DNA of 53,804 bases from JAYPWI01 sp038135065 (GTDB lineage Bacteria > Actinomycetota > Acidimicrobiia > Acidimicrobiales > Poriferisodalaceae). A program made the translations under genes and the position numbers. Below are positions 7,630-16,546 of this stretch, piece after piece. The stretch is taken from NCBI GenBank assembly GCA_038135065.1, contig JAYPWI010000025.1, forward strand, positions 1 through 53,804, read 5' to 3'. Within the stretch, counting starts at the first letter, position 1, and each line of letters starts with the position of its first letter. The notes under the pieces were generated by a model that did no database searches, was not told the origin of the DNA, and saw only the letters and a program-made list of their open reading frames with translations.

Positions 7630-8952
7630 ATGGCCCTGGCCTTCGGAACCGATGGGGTCCGGGGTACTGCTTTTGTCGACCTCACGGTCGAGGACGTGTC
7701 CGCCATCGGCCAAGCGGCCGCTGAGGTGGTTGCCGGGGGCCTGTGGCTGATTGGTAGAGATACGCGGGAATCAGGCCCGGTCTTTGCCAGCGCCCTTGCT
7801 GCCGGGCTTGCGGTAGGCGGCGCCGAGCCGATGGATCTCGGTGTTGCGCCGACACCGGCCGTTGCGTACGCCGCTCAGCGTGCGGGGGCCTGCGGGGCAG
7901 TCATCTCGGCCTCGCACAACCCCTGGAGCGACAACGGGGTGAAGTTGTTCGGGGCGGGTGGACGCAAACTCGATGATGACCAGCAGCAGGGGATCGCTCG
8001 TCGGCTCGACGAGTTCACGGAACGCTCCACCCCGACGACTCGCCCCGTTGCAGTGGTCCAGAGCCCGCTGGATGACTACGCCCATCACCTCCACGATGCG
8101 TTGGAGGGGCGCCGACTCGATGGGCTGTCGATCGTGATCGACTGCGCGCACGGCGCAGCCTCCGAGATTGCGGGGCCGATCTTCGGTGATCTCGGAGCCC
8201 GGGTCCAGGTGATCCACGCCGAGCCTGACGGCCGCAACATCAACGACGGGTGCGGGTCGACCGACCCGCGGGTGCTCGCACACACCGTGGTGTCGTCCGG
8301 GGCCGATCTGGGCATCGCGGTGGATGGCGACGCCGACCGCCTGGTTGCCGTCGACGGCACTGGCCAGCTGATCGACGGAGACCACCTGATGGCCATGTTC
8401 GCAGTCGATCTGCTGGAACGGAAGCGGCTTGCCAGTAGCACCTTGGTTGTCACCGTCATGTCGAACCTCGGCCTGCGGCGTGCAATGGACGAGGCTGGGG
8501 TGACCGTCGTCGAAACTCCCGTTGGCGATCGTGCCGTTCTCGAGGCGCTCGACCGTCAGGGACTGTCCCTCGGTGGAGAGCAGTCGGGGCACCTCATCTT
8601 CCGCGACCTGGCCACCACCGGTGATGGTCTGCTGAGCGGGGTACTGCTCGCTGACCTGATGAAGCGGCAGGGTCGCTCGAGCCGCGATTTGCGGCAGGCT
8701 TCGATGACCACGTGCCCCCAAGTGTTGCTGAACGTGGACGTCGACCATCGGCCCACCGATGTCGAGATCGCAGGGCGCCTCGAGGTGGAGGTTGCTGAAG
8801 CGACGGCCCGCTTGGGTGATGCGGGACGGGTCCTCGTCCGACCGAGCGGCACCGAGCCGCTCGTGCGGGTGATGGTGGAGGCCACCGACGAATCGACTGC
8901 CCGGTCGGTGGCCCAGACGCTCGCCGCTGCGGTGTCCGCCCGCTTCGGGTAA
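7630..8952 (+). CDS. glmM: Phosphoglucosamine mutase
   Basis: Converts glucosamine-6-phosphate to glucosamine-1-phosphate for UDP-GlcNAc and peptidoglycan synthesis. The 440-aa product has the phosphoserine loop VISASHNPWSDNGVKLFG (active Ser95), the metal-binding loop VDGDADRL, the sugar-binding GGEQSGHLI, and the C-terminal phosphate-binding RPSGTEPLVRVMVEA. It follows rpsI directly, as in many actinobacteria. The next gene is the glmS-like aminotransferase, whose product would be the GlmM substrate. Confidence 0.96.
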   Translation: MALAFGTDGVRGTAFVDLTVEDVSAIGQAAAEVVAGGLWLIGRDTRESGPVFASALAAGLAVGGAEPMDLGVAPTPAVAYAAQRAGACGAVISASHNPWSDNGVKLFGAGGRKLDDDQQQGIARRLDEFTERSTPTTRPVAVVQSPLDDYAHHLHDALEGRRLDGLSIVIDCAHGAASEIAGPIFGDLGARVQVIHAEPDGRNINDGCGSTDPRVLAHTVVSSGADLGIAVDGDADRLVAVDGTGQLIDGDHLMAMFAVDLLERKRLASSTLVVTVMSNLGLRRAMDEAGVTVVETPVGDRAVLEALDRQGLSLGGEQSGHLIFRDLATTGDGLLSGVLLADLMKRQGRSSRDLRQASMTTCPQVLLNVDVDHRPTDVEIAGRLEVEVAEATARLGDAGRVLVRPSGTEPLVRVMVEATDESTARSVAQTLAAAVSARFG

Positions 8953-8953
8953 T

Positions 8954-9026
8954 CAGCGCTGACCGCACTGTGCTGTTGCAGCGCTGACCGCACTGTGCTG
9001 TTGCAGCGCTGACCGCACTGTGCTGT
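8954..9026 (+). repeat. Three tandem 25-bp direct repeats before the glmS-like gene
   Basis: Copies start at 8954, 8979 and 9004. The first two are identical over 25 bp, and the third matches the first 23 bp. Each unit begins with the palindrome CAGCGCTG and then carries GACC followed by GCACTGTGC, an imperfect palindrome. The array begins one base after the glmM stop and ends 21 bp before the glmS ATG. There are no spacers between copies, so it is not a CRISPR array. Confidence 0.97.
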
Positions 9027-9039
9027 AGGCCGATACCCT
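9009..9039 (+). promoter_or_regulatory. Leaderless-type promoter of the glmS-like gene
   Basis: The -10 TACCCT (9034-9039) ends 8 nt before the ATG at 9048. A -35-like CTGACC (9009-9014) lies 19 nt upstream of it and is inside the third tandem repeat. The repeats could therefore be operator sites covering the -35 region. Confidence 0.5.
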
Positions 9040-9047
9040 CAGTGGTC

Positions 9048-12000
9048 ATGTGCGGCATCATCGCGGTTCTGCGGGCCCGGGACGATGGTTCATCGGCTGA
9101 GCGAGCACCCCTCGCAGAGTTGCTGCACCTTGTCGTGGGCACCCTGAAGTCCCTCGACGACGAGTACCAGAACATCGCAGGGGCCGCCCTGACCGTTGCT
9201 GATCAGCTCGGGGCTGTGTCCGCTCGACTGGGCACCCAACCGGGGATGCGCCTCCTCGTCGAGGACCCGCTCTTCCTCGCCGAGGTCGAGGGGCACCTCG
9301 CCGAGGTCGACCTTGGCCTGGAGCGCTGCCGAGCGACGCTCGAACGCGTAGCTGATGGAGCAATCTCGGACGATTTCGACCTGGATCGCACCAACGCAGA
9401 CCTCCTGAGGGCAGCCGACGCAGCCTGGGCCATCCAGCGTGATCGAGTGGGCGGTGCCAAGGCCATCGCAGACCTCGCCGGCGGACAGCCGAGCCGGCGG
9501 GCCGTCACGAGCTGGTGGTCTATCCAGGCGGCTCTGTCCGCCATCGACCGGCTCGAGGTCCGCGGGCGTGATTCGGCGGGCTTGCAGGTGTTCGTCACGG
9601 ACCATGGGCTCGACGACGCCGTGTTTTCCGCCGGGCCTGTGGCCTCGAGACTCGACGACGTGCGATGTGGAACGGCAGCCGTCCGCCGCTGCGGAGATGG
9701 CGTGGCGTTCCTGTACAAGACGGCGGCCGAGATCGGTGAGCTGGGTGACAACACGGCCTCTCTGAGGAGGCAATTGGCCTCCGACACACTGCTGCACCAG
9801 GCCCTCGCCGCCCCGGACGCCCATGTTCTGGTCATTGGGCACACCCGCTGGGCCAGTGTGGGAAGTATCAACGAACCCAACGCCCACCCACTCGATTCGT
9901 TCGAACACGGCAGGGCGGAGGGCCCCTACGTGGCTGCCGTATTGAACGGCGATGTGGACAACTTCGCCGACTTGAAGGTGCTGCACGGCCTCGACATCGC
10001 GCCGGAGATCACCACTGACGCCAAGGTGATCCCCACCCTCACGAGCAGGGCCCTCGAGCGCGGTGACGTTCTGCTGGAGGCGTTTCGATCCACGGTCGCC
10101 GAGTTCGAGGGTTCGGTCGCCATCGCCGCCCACTCGGCCGGAGAGCCCGAGCACCTCGCCCTCGCCCTGAGGGGAAGCGGACAGGGGCTGTACATCGGCT
10201 TGGGTGTCGACGCCTTCGTCGTGGCCAGCGAGCCCTACGGCGTCATCGAGGAGTGCAGTTCGTATCTGCGACTCGATGGGGAAACGCCGTCGGACCCGGC
10301 CAATCCGGTCGCGTCACGCGGGCAGGTCGTCCTCCTCGACGGCGCGCAGGCTGGCCGACTCGAGGGGATCATTCGACGCTCCTATGACGGGAGCGAGTTG
10401 CCCGTGACGGCGACCGAGCTCTCGGCGCCCGAGATCACCACGAGAGACATCGACAGGGGTGATGCCCCCCACTTCCTGCTCAAGGAGATCAGGGAGGCCC
10501 CCAGATCGCTCTTGTCCACCCTCCGGGGAAGGATCATCGAGGCTCCGGATGGGCTGCGGGTGCACCTCGGCGCCGATGTGGTGCCCCCGGCAGTGGCCAC
10601 GTCCCTCGCCGAAGGGCGTATCCGTCGCATCCTCGCAATTGGTCAGGGCACGGCGGCGGTGGCGGCCCAGGCCATTCCCCAGCTCCTGTCGCCCATGCTC
10701 GAGGGCCGAGGTATTGCGGTCACGGCCGACCTGGCCACGGAGGTGAGTGGGTTCGCACTCGCTGCGGACATGTCCGACACGCTGGTGGTGGCCATTAGCC
10801 AGTCGGGCACGACTACCGACACCAACCGGACCGTCGACCTCGTGCGTGAGCGGGGCGGTTCGGTCATCGCCGTGGTGAACCGACGAGGAAGTGACCTCAC
10901 CGACCGTGCTGACGGTGTGCTGTACACCTCCGATGGTCGCGACGTGGAGATGTCGGTGGCATCGACCAAGGCGTTCTATGCCCAGGTCGCCGCCGGCGCG
11001 CTGCTCAGTGTGGCGCTGGCCGAGGCAGCGGGCGCGGTGGGCGAGCACGACGGGTTGCTCGAGGCGTTGCGAGCCCTTCCCGACGCCATGTCGGAGGTGT
11101 TGGATCGCCGAGCGGCGGTTGCCGAAGCTGCTCGTCGTCACGCCCCAGGGCAGAGGTACTGGGCGCTGGTGGGCAACGGCCCGAACCGCATCGCCGCTCG
11201 GGAGATCCGGATCAAGCTGTCCGAGCTGTGTTACAAGGCGATCTCCGAGGACGGAACCGAGGACAAGAAGCACATCGATCTTTCATCCGAGCCGATGATC
11301 GTGGTGTGCGCAGCGGGGCTGAAAGGTTCCACGGCCGATGACGTGGCTAAGGAAGTGGCCATCTACCGGGCCCACAACGCCGTGCCCATCGTCATCGCGA
11401 CCGACGGCGATGGACGTTTCGGAGCGGCCACCGAGTTGCTCTCCGTCCCTTCGGTTCACCCTGACCTGGACTTCGTACTGGCCACCATGGTCGGCCACCT
11501 CTTCGGCTACGAGGCGGCCCTTGCCATCGATGCCCTGGCGGGGCCCCTGCGTGAGATGCGGGCCACCGTCGAGCAGTCCGTGGTCTCGGGCGTCGTGTCC
11601 GAAGAGGCGTTCGAACTTCTCGCCCGCAACCTCGCCCCCGGGGCCGGTCGGTTCACCGATGGGTTGCGTAGCGGCCGGTACGACGGCTCCCTCGAGGCTG
11701 CGACGGCGTGGAGGCTTGCCACCGTGTTGCGCTACGCCCTCGGCATCGCGTCGTTGGAGAGTTACCAACTGGAGGTGGGGAAAGTCGGTCGGCCGGGGGT
11801 GGTGGTCGAAGATCTCGTCACTGCGCTCAGCAGAGCGATCGACGAGCTGACCCGGCCGGTCGATGCGATCAAGCACCAGGCGAAGACCGTGACCGTCGGG
11901 ATCAGTCGAAGCGACGAGACCCTCCTGCAGTCGGCCCTCGTCCAAGCTGCAATCACGGCCGGAGCGCCCCGCGACAGGCTGTCCTACCGAGCCATGCGCA

Positions 12001-12476
12001 CCCTTGTCGCTCTCGAACCAGCGGTGGTCGAGGTTCTGGGATACACCCGCTACCGAATCGAAGGCGATGTGGCCGGGGATGCGACCATCCAGGTCCTGGA
12101 TCGAGGTGGTATCGCCCGGGACATACCGTCACGGACCGACACAAATCCGGTCCTGCGAGGGTCCAAGCATCGGGCCGCCTTCGAGCGCGAGGTGACCGTC
12201 TCCCTTGGTGGTGACAGCCGATCGGTCATCCACGTACCGGAGGTGAAGGACGGCCAGACGACGGGGCTGACCCTGCTGCACTGCCGCTTCGAGACCCGTC
12301 TGGCTTCGGGGGCCATGCGTGCCGTGCTGCAGGGTTATCGAGGTCGCTACGGTGCTCTGAAGGACGCGGTGACAGAGACCCAGCCGACGTTCAGGGACGA
12401 CCTTCTGGGTTCTGTCGACGTGCTCGACCTGCTGACCCAGCCGGTCTACGTACTGGCCGACGCGTGGTCGTCGTGA
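9048..12476 (+). CDS. glmS: Oversized GlmS-like glutamine-fructose-6-phosphate aminotransferase
   Basis: Predicted to make glucosamine-6-phosphate from fructose-6-phosphate and glutamine. The 1142-aa product is far longer than normal GlmS (about 610). The start is set by MCGIIAVL, where Cys2 is the glutaminase nucleophile after Met removal; the upstream GTG at 9042 would bury it. A helical insertion of about 165 aa separates this strand from LEVRGRDSAG (near 171). HTRWASVG (near 264) and NEPNAHP complete the glutaminase domain. SIS domain 1 has ISQSGTTTDT (near 582) and SVASTKAF. SIS domain 2 has EIRIKLSE and KKHIDL, corresponding to the catalytic Glu and His regions. The usual C-terminal LAKSVTVE seems replaced by LREMRATVE (near 837), then about 305 extra residues follow. 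Placement after glmM supports the role; the extra parts are unexplained. Confidence 0.85.
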   Translation: MCGIIAVLRARDDGSSAERAPLAELLHLVVGTLKSLDDEYQNIAGAALTVADQLGAVSARLGTQPGMRLLVEDPLFLAEVEGHLAEVDLGLERCRATLERVADGAISDDFDLDRTNADLLRAADAAWAIQRDRVGGAKAIADLAGGQPSRRAVTSWWSIQAALSAIDRLEVRGRDSAGLQVFVTDHGLDDAVFSAGPVASRLDDVRCGTAAVRRCGDGVAFLYKTAAEIGELGDNTASLRRQLASDTLLHQALAAPDAHVLVIGHTRWASVGSINEPNAHPLDSFEHGRAEGPYVAAVLNGDVDNFADLKVLHGLDIAPEITTDAKVIPTLTSRALERGDVLLEAFRSTVAEFEGSVAIAAHSAGEPEHLALALRGSGQGLYIGLGVDAFVVASEPYGVIEECSSYLRLDGETPSDPANPVASRGQVVLLDGAQAGRLEGIIRRSYDGSELPVTATELSAPEITTRDIDRGDAPHFLLKEIREAPRSLLSTLRGRIIEAPDGLRVHLGADVVPPAVATSLAEGRIRRILAIGQGTAAVAAQAIPQLLSPMLEGRGIAVTADLATEVSGFALAADMSDTLVVAISQSGTTTDTNRTVDLVRERGGSVIAVVNRRGSDLTDRADGVLYTSDGRDVEMSVASTKAFYAQVAAGALLSVALAEAAGAVGEHDGLLEALRALPDAMSEVLDRRAAVAEAARRHAPGQRYWALVGNGPNRIAAREIRIKLSELCYKAISEDGTEDKKHIDLSSEPMIVVCAAGLKGSTADDVAKEVAIYRAHNAVPIVIATDGDGRFGAATELLSVPSVHPDLDFVLATMVGHLFGYEAALAIDALAGPLREMRATVEQSVVSGVVSEEAFELLARNLAPGAGRFTDGLRSGRYDGSLEAATAWRLATVLRYALGIASLESYQLEVGKVGRPGVVVEDLVTALSRAIDELTRPVDAIKHQAKTVTVGISRSDETLLQSALVQAAITAGAPRDRLSYRAMRTLVALEPAVVEVLGYTRYRIEGDVAGDATIQVLDRGGIARDIPSRTDTNPVLRGSKHRAAFEREVTVSLGGDSRSVIHVPEVKDGQTTGLTLLHCRFETRLASGAMRAVLQGYRGRYGALKDAVTETQPTFRDDLLGSVDVLDLLTQPVYVLADAWSS

Positions 12477-12838
12477 TCGGTGTCGGCATCGACGCAGTCG
12501 ATGTGGACCGGTTCCGTCGGGTGTTGACTCGACGAAGTCGACTCCCACAGCGGCTGTTCACCGATGCCGAACTGGCCTACGCCGCTCGGGCCGGCGACCC
12601 CACCGAGCGACTCGCTGCCCGCTTCGCAGCCAAGGAAGCCGTCATGAAGGTGCTCGGTGTCGGTGTCGGCGGGGTGAGGTTTCGGGACATCGAAGTGGTC
12701 AAGCTCCCGTCGGGACGGCCGTCACTGACCTTGCACGGCAAGGCTGATGATCTTGCGCGAGCGGCCGGGGCCAGCAGGTGGCACCTCTCGATCACCCATA
12801 CCCGAACCATCGCGGAGGCGGTGGTGGTTGCGGAATGA
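12473..12838 (+). CDS. acpS: Holo-[acyl-carrier-protein] synthase
   Basis: Transfers 4'-phosphopantetheine from CoA to acyl carrier protein. The product (121 aa) begins MIGVGIDAVDVDRFRRVL with the metal-binding Asp of GIDAVD, and contains ERLAARFAAKEAVMKVLG, the family signature with its Glu, and HLSITHTRTIAEAVVV at the end. The start GTG at 12473 overlaps the previous stop as GTGA, a junction also used by alr and tsaD nearby; a GTG at 12464 would add three residues and is possible. It is co-transcribed with the glmS-like gene. Confidence 0.93.
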   Translation: MIGVGIDAVDVDRFRRVLTRRSRLPQRLFTDAELAYAARAGDPTERLAARFAAKEAVMKVLGVGVGGVRFRDIEVVKLPSGRPSLTLHGKADDLARAAGASRWHLSITHTRTIAEAVVVAE

Positions 12839-12845
12839 GCTACGG

Positions 12846-14195
12846 GTGAGTGCACTCGAACCGGTGCTGACCCCACGGGAGATGGCCGCCGTCGACGCAG
12901 CTGCAGTCGAGCCCGTGGAGGAACTCATCGAACGAGCAGGGTGGGCGGTGGCTCGGGTGGCTCGCTCGATGCTGGGAGGCACCTACGGCCGCCGGATCAC
13001 CGTGATCGCTGGTCAGGGAAACAACGGTGCCGATGGGCGGGTGGCTGCCCGGATCCTGGGCCGTCAGGGGGCTCGGTGCGTGATCGTCGGACCGGGAGCA
13101 CCCTTGCCGCCTGCAGATCTGGTGATCGACGCAGCGTTCGGCACCGGCCTACGGGACCCCTGGGACTGCCCTGAACAGCCGGAGTGCCCGGTGCTTGCGG
13201 TAGACGTGCCGTCCGGAGTCGACGCTCTGACGGGGGCCGATCTCGGATCGTTGGTTGCCGATGTGACCGTCACCTTCGCAGCGGTCAAACCCGGCATGTT
13301 GCTCTATCCGGGTAGGGCCCGCTGCGGCGTCATCGAGGTGGTTGACATCGGCCTGGACGTTGGGCACCCGGCCACCTGGCTGATGACGGACCGGGCAGCG
13401 AGACAGTTGGTGGATCCCGGTCGGGACACGGACCACAAATGGGTCCGGGCCGTGAGAGCTATTGCTGGGTCTCCTGGGATGGAGGGAGCCGCCCACCTAT
13501 GTGCGCTCGGCGCCCTTCGGGCGGGGGCGGGCATGGTCTGGCTGACCAGCCCCGGCTGTCGTTCAGACGCCGTCCGGTGTCCAACAGAGGTGGTGGTGCG
13601 GCCGGCTGCCGGTGGAGATTGGGGCGCGACCGTCCTCGAGGATCTCGAGCGGTTCGGATCTGTCGTGCTCGGCCCCGGACTGGGGGACGACCCTTCCGTC
13701 ATGGCCGAGAGCGCAGCGGTACTCGAGCGGAGTCCGGTTCCCGTCGTCCTCGATGCCGACGGCCTCCGGGTTCTCGACGGTGTACATGGGCAAAAGGTTC
13801 GGCGCGCACCGTTGGTGATCACCCCCCACGACGGCGAATACCGACGCCTCACCGGGCAGGCCGTCGCCCAGGACCGTGTTGCTGCGGCCCGTGACCTCGC
13901 CCAGGCGGTGGGGGCCGTGGTGTTGCTCAAGGGGCCGACCACGGTGGTCGCCGAACCGGCGGGTCGGGCCATCCTCGTCACCTCGGGCACCTCCCGCCTG
14001 GCGACAGCGGGTTCGGGGGACGTTCTGAGTGGGATGATCGCAGCTGTGCTTGCGACAGGAGTCAACCCACTCCACGGCACGGCGGCGGCCGCTCACTGGC
14101 ACGGGCGTGCTGGATGTCTTGGTCGGCCCGGCTTGATCGCGTCCGATCTCGGTGACCTCCTTGCCCCGGCATTGCAGGCGATGATGGAGTCGTGA
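12846..14195 (+). CDS. nnr: Bifunctional NAD(P)H-hydrate epimerase / ADP-dependent dehydratase
   Basis: Repairs hydrated NAD(P)H: an N-terminal epimerase (YjeF_N, about residues 1-190) is fused to a C-terminal kinase-like dehydratase (about 200-449). The epimerase part shows LTPREMAAVD, the phosphate-binding GQGNNGADGRVAARIL, and VLAVDVPSGVDALTG. The dehydratase part has VLGPGLGDDPSV, VLDADGL, TPHDGEYRRL and the nucleotide-binding TAGSGDVLSGMIAA. The GTG at 12846 starts SALEPVLTPREM; an in-frame TTG at 12828 is an alternative. Its stop overlaps the alr start by 4 nt. Confidence 0.93.
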   Translation: MSALEPVLTPREMAAVDAAAVEPVEELIERAGWAVARVARSMLGGTYGRRITVIAGQGNNGADGRVAARILGRQGARCVIVGPGAPLPPADLVIDAAFGTGLRDPWDCPEQPECPVLAVDVPSGVDALTGADLGSLVADVTVTFAAVKPGMLLYPGRARCGVIEVVDIGLDVGHPATWLMTDRAARQLVDPGRDTDHKWVRAVRAIAGSPGMEGAAHLCALGALRAGAGMVWLTSPGCRSDAVRCPTEVVVRPAAGGDWGATVLEDLERFGSVVLGPGLGDDPSVMAESAAVLERSPVPVVLDADGLRVLDGVHGQKVRRAPLVITPHDGEYRRLTGQAVAQDRVAAARDLAQAVGAVVLLKGPTTVVAEPAGRAILVTSGTSRLATAGSGDVLSGMIAAVLATGVNPLHGTAAAAHWHGRAGCLGRPGLIASDLGDLLAPALQAMMES

Positions 14196-15313
14196 GCGAC
14201 CCCATTCATCGGCCCACTCGTTGTGTGGTCGATCTCTCGGCTATCGAGGGCAATTATCGGGCCATCGACGCGCACGTGGGTGGGGCGCAGGTCATGCCCG
14301 TCGTGAAGGCGAATGCCTATGGCCATGGGCTCGGCGAGGTGGGTCGGCGACTCGAACACGCAGGTGCACCATGTTTGGGCGTCGCTTATGTGGAGGAGGG
14401 GATTGCGCTGCGCGATGCCGGGGTGACCATCCCCGTGCAGGTGCTCGGCGGAGCGGTCGCCCGACAGATTCCTCTGTTCCTCGAGTGGGATCTGACGCTG
14501 ACCGCGCCATCGGTCGAGAAGGTGCATCAGATCCAGGCAGCGGCGCAGGCCGCCGGGCGCCGAGCGCGCGTCCATCTCAAGGTGGACACCGGGATGGAGC
14601 GGATCGGTGTCCATCACTTCAACGCGGCATCCCTGTTCCGGGCGGCCGCCGAGTGCGAGGAGGTCGACGTCATCGGGGTATTCAGCCACTTCGCCAACGC
14701 CGATGCCGACGATCTCGACGATGCCCGACGTCAATTGGACCGTTTCGAGGAGGCCCTTCAGTTCTTCCCTGATCACGGCCTGCCGATGCCCCTGCGGCAC
14801 ATCGCCAACTCGGCCGCCCTCGCGCGACTCCCGGAATCGCATCTCGATCTGGTGCGCCCGGGATTGATGATCTACGGGGTGAACCCTTGTCCGGGCACGG
14901 TGGGTGTCCTGGACCTGCAACCTGCTCTGGAATGGCTGTCCGAAGTCGTCTTCTTCAAGGTCGTGGCAGCAGGTAGCCCGGTGAGTTACGGCAGCACCTG
15001 GGCGCCACAGCAGCAGACGAGGGTGGTGACGATGCCGATCGGCTACGCAGACGGGTATCGGCGAGCGCTGTCGAACCGGGCCCAGGTACTCGTCGGTTCT
15101 CAGCGCCTCGACGTGGTGGGCCGGGTCTGCATGGACCAGACGATGGCCGATCTGCGGGACGGCACCGCCTACAACGGTGACGAGGTGGTCATGGTGGGAG
15201 CGGTCGGCGATGAGCGGATCACCGTGGAGGATCTCGCCGAGTGGGCGGACACCATTCCCTACGAGATCTTGACCTCGATCTCTGCCCGGGTACCTCGGGA
15301 GTACCGAGGCTAA
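14192..15313 (+). CDS. alr: Alanine racemase
   Basis: PLP enzyme that makes D-alanine for peptidoglycan. The 373-aa product has the PLP-lysine motif VVKANAYGHGLG (Lys39), the domain-2 segment VHLKVDTGMERIGV, the catalytic tyrosine region VSYGSTW, and MPIGYADGYRR. It ends VPREYRG. The GTG start overlaps the upstream stop (GTGA). The order nnr-alr-tsaE-tsaB-rimI-tsaD is common in actinobacteria. Confidence 0.96.
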   Translation: MSDPIHRPTRCVVDLSAIEGNYRAIDAHVGGAQVMPVVKANAYGHGLGEVGRRLEHAGAPCLGVAYVEEGIALRDAGVTIPVQVLGGAVARQIPLFLEWDLTLTAPSVEKVHQIQAAAQAAGRRARVHLKVDTGMERIGVHHFNAASLFRAAAECEEVDVIGVFSHFANADADDLDDARRQLDRFEEALQFFPDHGLPMPLRHIANSAALARLPESHLDLVRPGLMIYGVNPCPGTVGVLDLQPALEWLSEVVFFKVVAAGSPVSYGSTWAPQQQTRVVTMPIGYADGYRRALSNRAQVLVGSQRLDVVGRVCMDQTMADLRDGTAYNGDEVVMVGAVGDERITVEDLAEWADTIPYEILTSISARVPREYRG

Positions 15314-15336
15314 ATCGGGTCGCGGGGCCGACCTCG

Positions 15337-15342
15337 TACACT
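15337..15342 (+). promoter_or_regulatory. -10 element TACACT upstream of tsaE
   Basis: TACACT lies 11 nt before the tsaE ATG in the 40-bp gap after alr. It would give a leader of only a few bases. No clear -35 is present. It may provide separate transcription of the t6A operon. Confidence 0.4.
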
Positions 15343-15353
15343 CGCAGGCGGCC

Positions 15354-15854
15354 ATGATGCATGTACGAACCCGATCGGTGGACGCCACCAAAGAACTCGC
15401 AGCCGCCGTTGTCTCGGTGGTTCGTCCGGGTGACGTGATCCTGCTCTCGGGTGATCTTGGGGCGGGCAAGACCGCGTTCGTGCAGGGAGTTGCCCGTGCT
15501 CTGGGAATCACCGAGCGGATCACCAGCCCTACCTTCACCCTGGCTGCCGTCTACGAAGGGTCGATGCGACTCCATCATCTCGACGTCTATCGGCTCGACA
15601 ACCTCGCCGAAGTCCTCGATCTCGATCTACCCGGTCTGCTCGACGATGGTGGTCTGACCTGTATCGAGTGGGGTGAGGTGGTGGTGCCCGAACTGCCCCG
15701 CGACTTCCTGCTCGTCTCCATCGAATTGGGACACCCCGAGGACATCGCCGATGCTCGCGTGGTGGGATTCGATCCCATTGGGACCTCCTGGCATGCTCGG
15801 GCGGGCCAATTGCGTACCGCTGTGGCGCCCTGGGCGGAGGAGGCCGGATGCTGA
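15354..15854 (+). CDS. tsaE: tRNA t6A biosynthesis ATPase TsaE
   Basis: ATPase that supports the TsaB-TsaD complex in making threonylcarbamoyladenosine-37 on tRNAs reading ANN codons. The 166-aa product has the Walker A GDLGAGKTA (33-41), the switch-like TSPTFTL segment, and HHLDVYRL followed by IEWGE, all typical of TsaE. The second codon is also ATG. The stop overlaps the tsaB ATG by 7 nt. Confidence 0.95.
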   Translation: MMHVRTRSVDATKELAAAVVSVVRPGDVILLSGDLGAGKTAFVQGVARALGITERITSPTFTLAAVYEGSMRLHHLDVYRLDNLAEVLDLDLPGLLDDGGLTCIEWGEVVVPELPRDFLLVSIELGHPEDIADARVVGFDPIGTSWHARAGQLRTAVAPWAEEAGC

Positions 15855-16546
15855 TCCTGGGCATCGAGACTGCGACGCCCCAGGTCGGGGTGGCCATTGG
15901 GGGTCATGAAGGTGTGCTGGCCTCCTTCCACACCAGCCGTGACCGGCGGCATGCCGAGACCCTTGCTCCGGCCATCGAGTTCATCTGTGCTCAGGCCCGG
16001 GTCGGCCTGGACGAACTGGGCGCCGTGGCTGTTGACATCGGCCCTGGTCTATTCACCGGCCTTCGGGTCGGGTTGGCGACGGCCAAAGCCATCGCCCACG
16101 CCCGACGTATTCCCATGGTTGGGATCAGTTCCCTGGATCTGGCCGCCTTTCCAGCCCGTTTCACCGACCGCCTCGTGGTGTCGATGATCGACGCGCGCCG
16201 AGGTGAGGTCTTCTACGCCGCCTACCGTCGGGTACCCGGTGGCATCCAGCGGGTCACCGAACCACATGTGGATCAGCCGGCCGACGTGGCCGACCAGCTG
16301 GTGGCCCAGGGCCAGGAGTGTCTGCTCGTCGGGGATGGAGCCACCCGGTACGGCGATCTGTTCGCGCATCTTCCCGAGGTCGAGATCGGTCGGGAAGGGT
16401 TCCGCCACCCCAGCGCCGGGTCGCTCGTCGAACTCGCTCACGCCCGAGCACTGCGCGAGGAATTCGTGACCCCGGGCGCGATCGAACCCCTCTACCTGCG
16501 CTCACCTGATGCCCGGATCAACTGGCAGCAGCGGGAGCGGAGCTGA
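15848..16546 (+). CDS. tsaB: tRNA t6A biosynthesis protein TsaB
   Basis: Non-catalytic ASKHA-fold partner of TsaD. The 232-aa product begins MLILGIETATPQVGVAIGG and contains AVDIGPGLFTGLRVGLATAKAIA, the TsaB signature. It overlaps tsaE and, by one base, rimI, so the whole set is translationally coupled. The C-terminal half (residues 110-232) is the variable lobe, with VSMIDARRGEVFYA. Confidence 0.95.
   Translation: MLILGIETATPQVGVAIGGHEGVLASFHTSRDRRHAETLAPAIEFICAQARVGLDELGAVAVDIGPGLFTGLRVGLATAKAIAHARRIPMVGISSLDLAAFPARFTDRLVVSMIDARRGEVFYAAYRRVPGGIQRVTEPHVDQPADVADQLVAQGQECLLVGDGATRYGDLFAHLPEVEIGREGFRHPSAGSLVELAHARALREEFVTPGAIEPLYLRSPDARINWQQRERS

Noticed and set aside
8954..9026. Three direct repeats as a CRISPR remnant.
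   Set aside because: The units are directly adjacent with no spacers, and no cas genes are nearby.
9042..9047. GTG at 9042 as the GlmS start.
   Set aside because: It would put two residues before Met-Cys and block the N-terminal Cys nucleophile.
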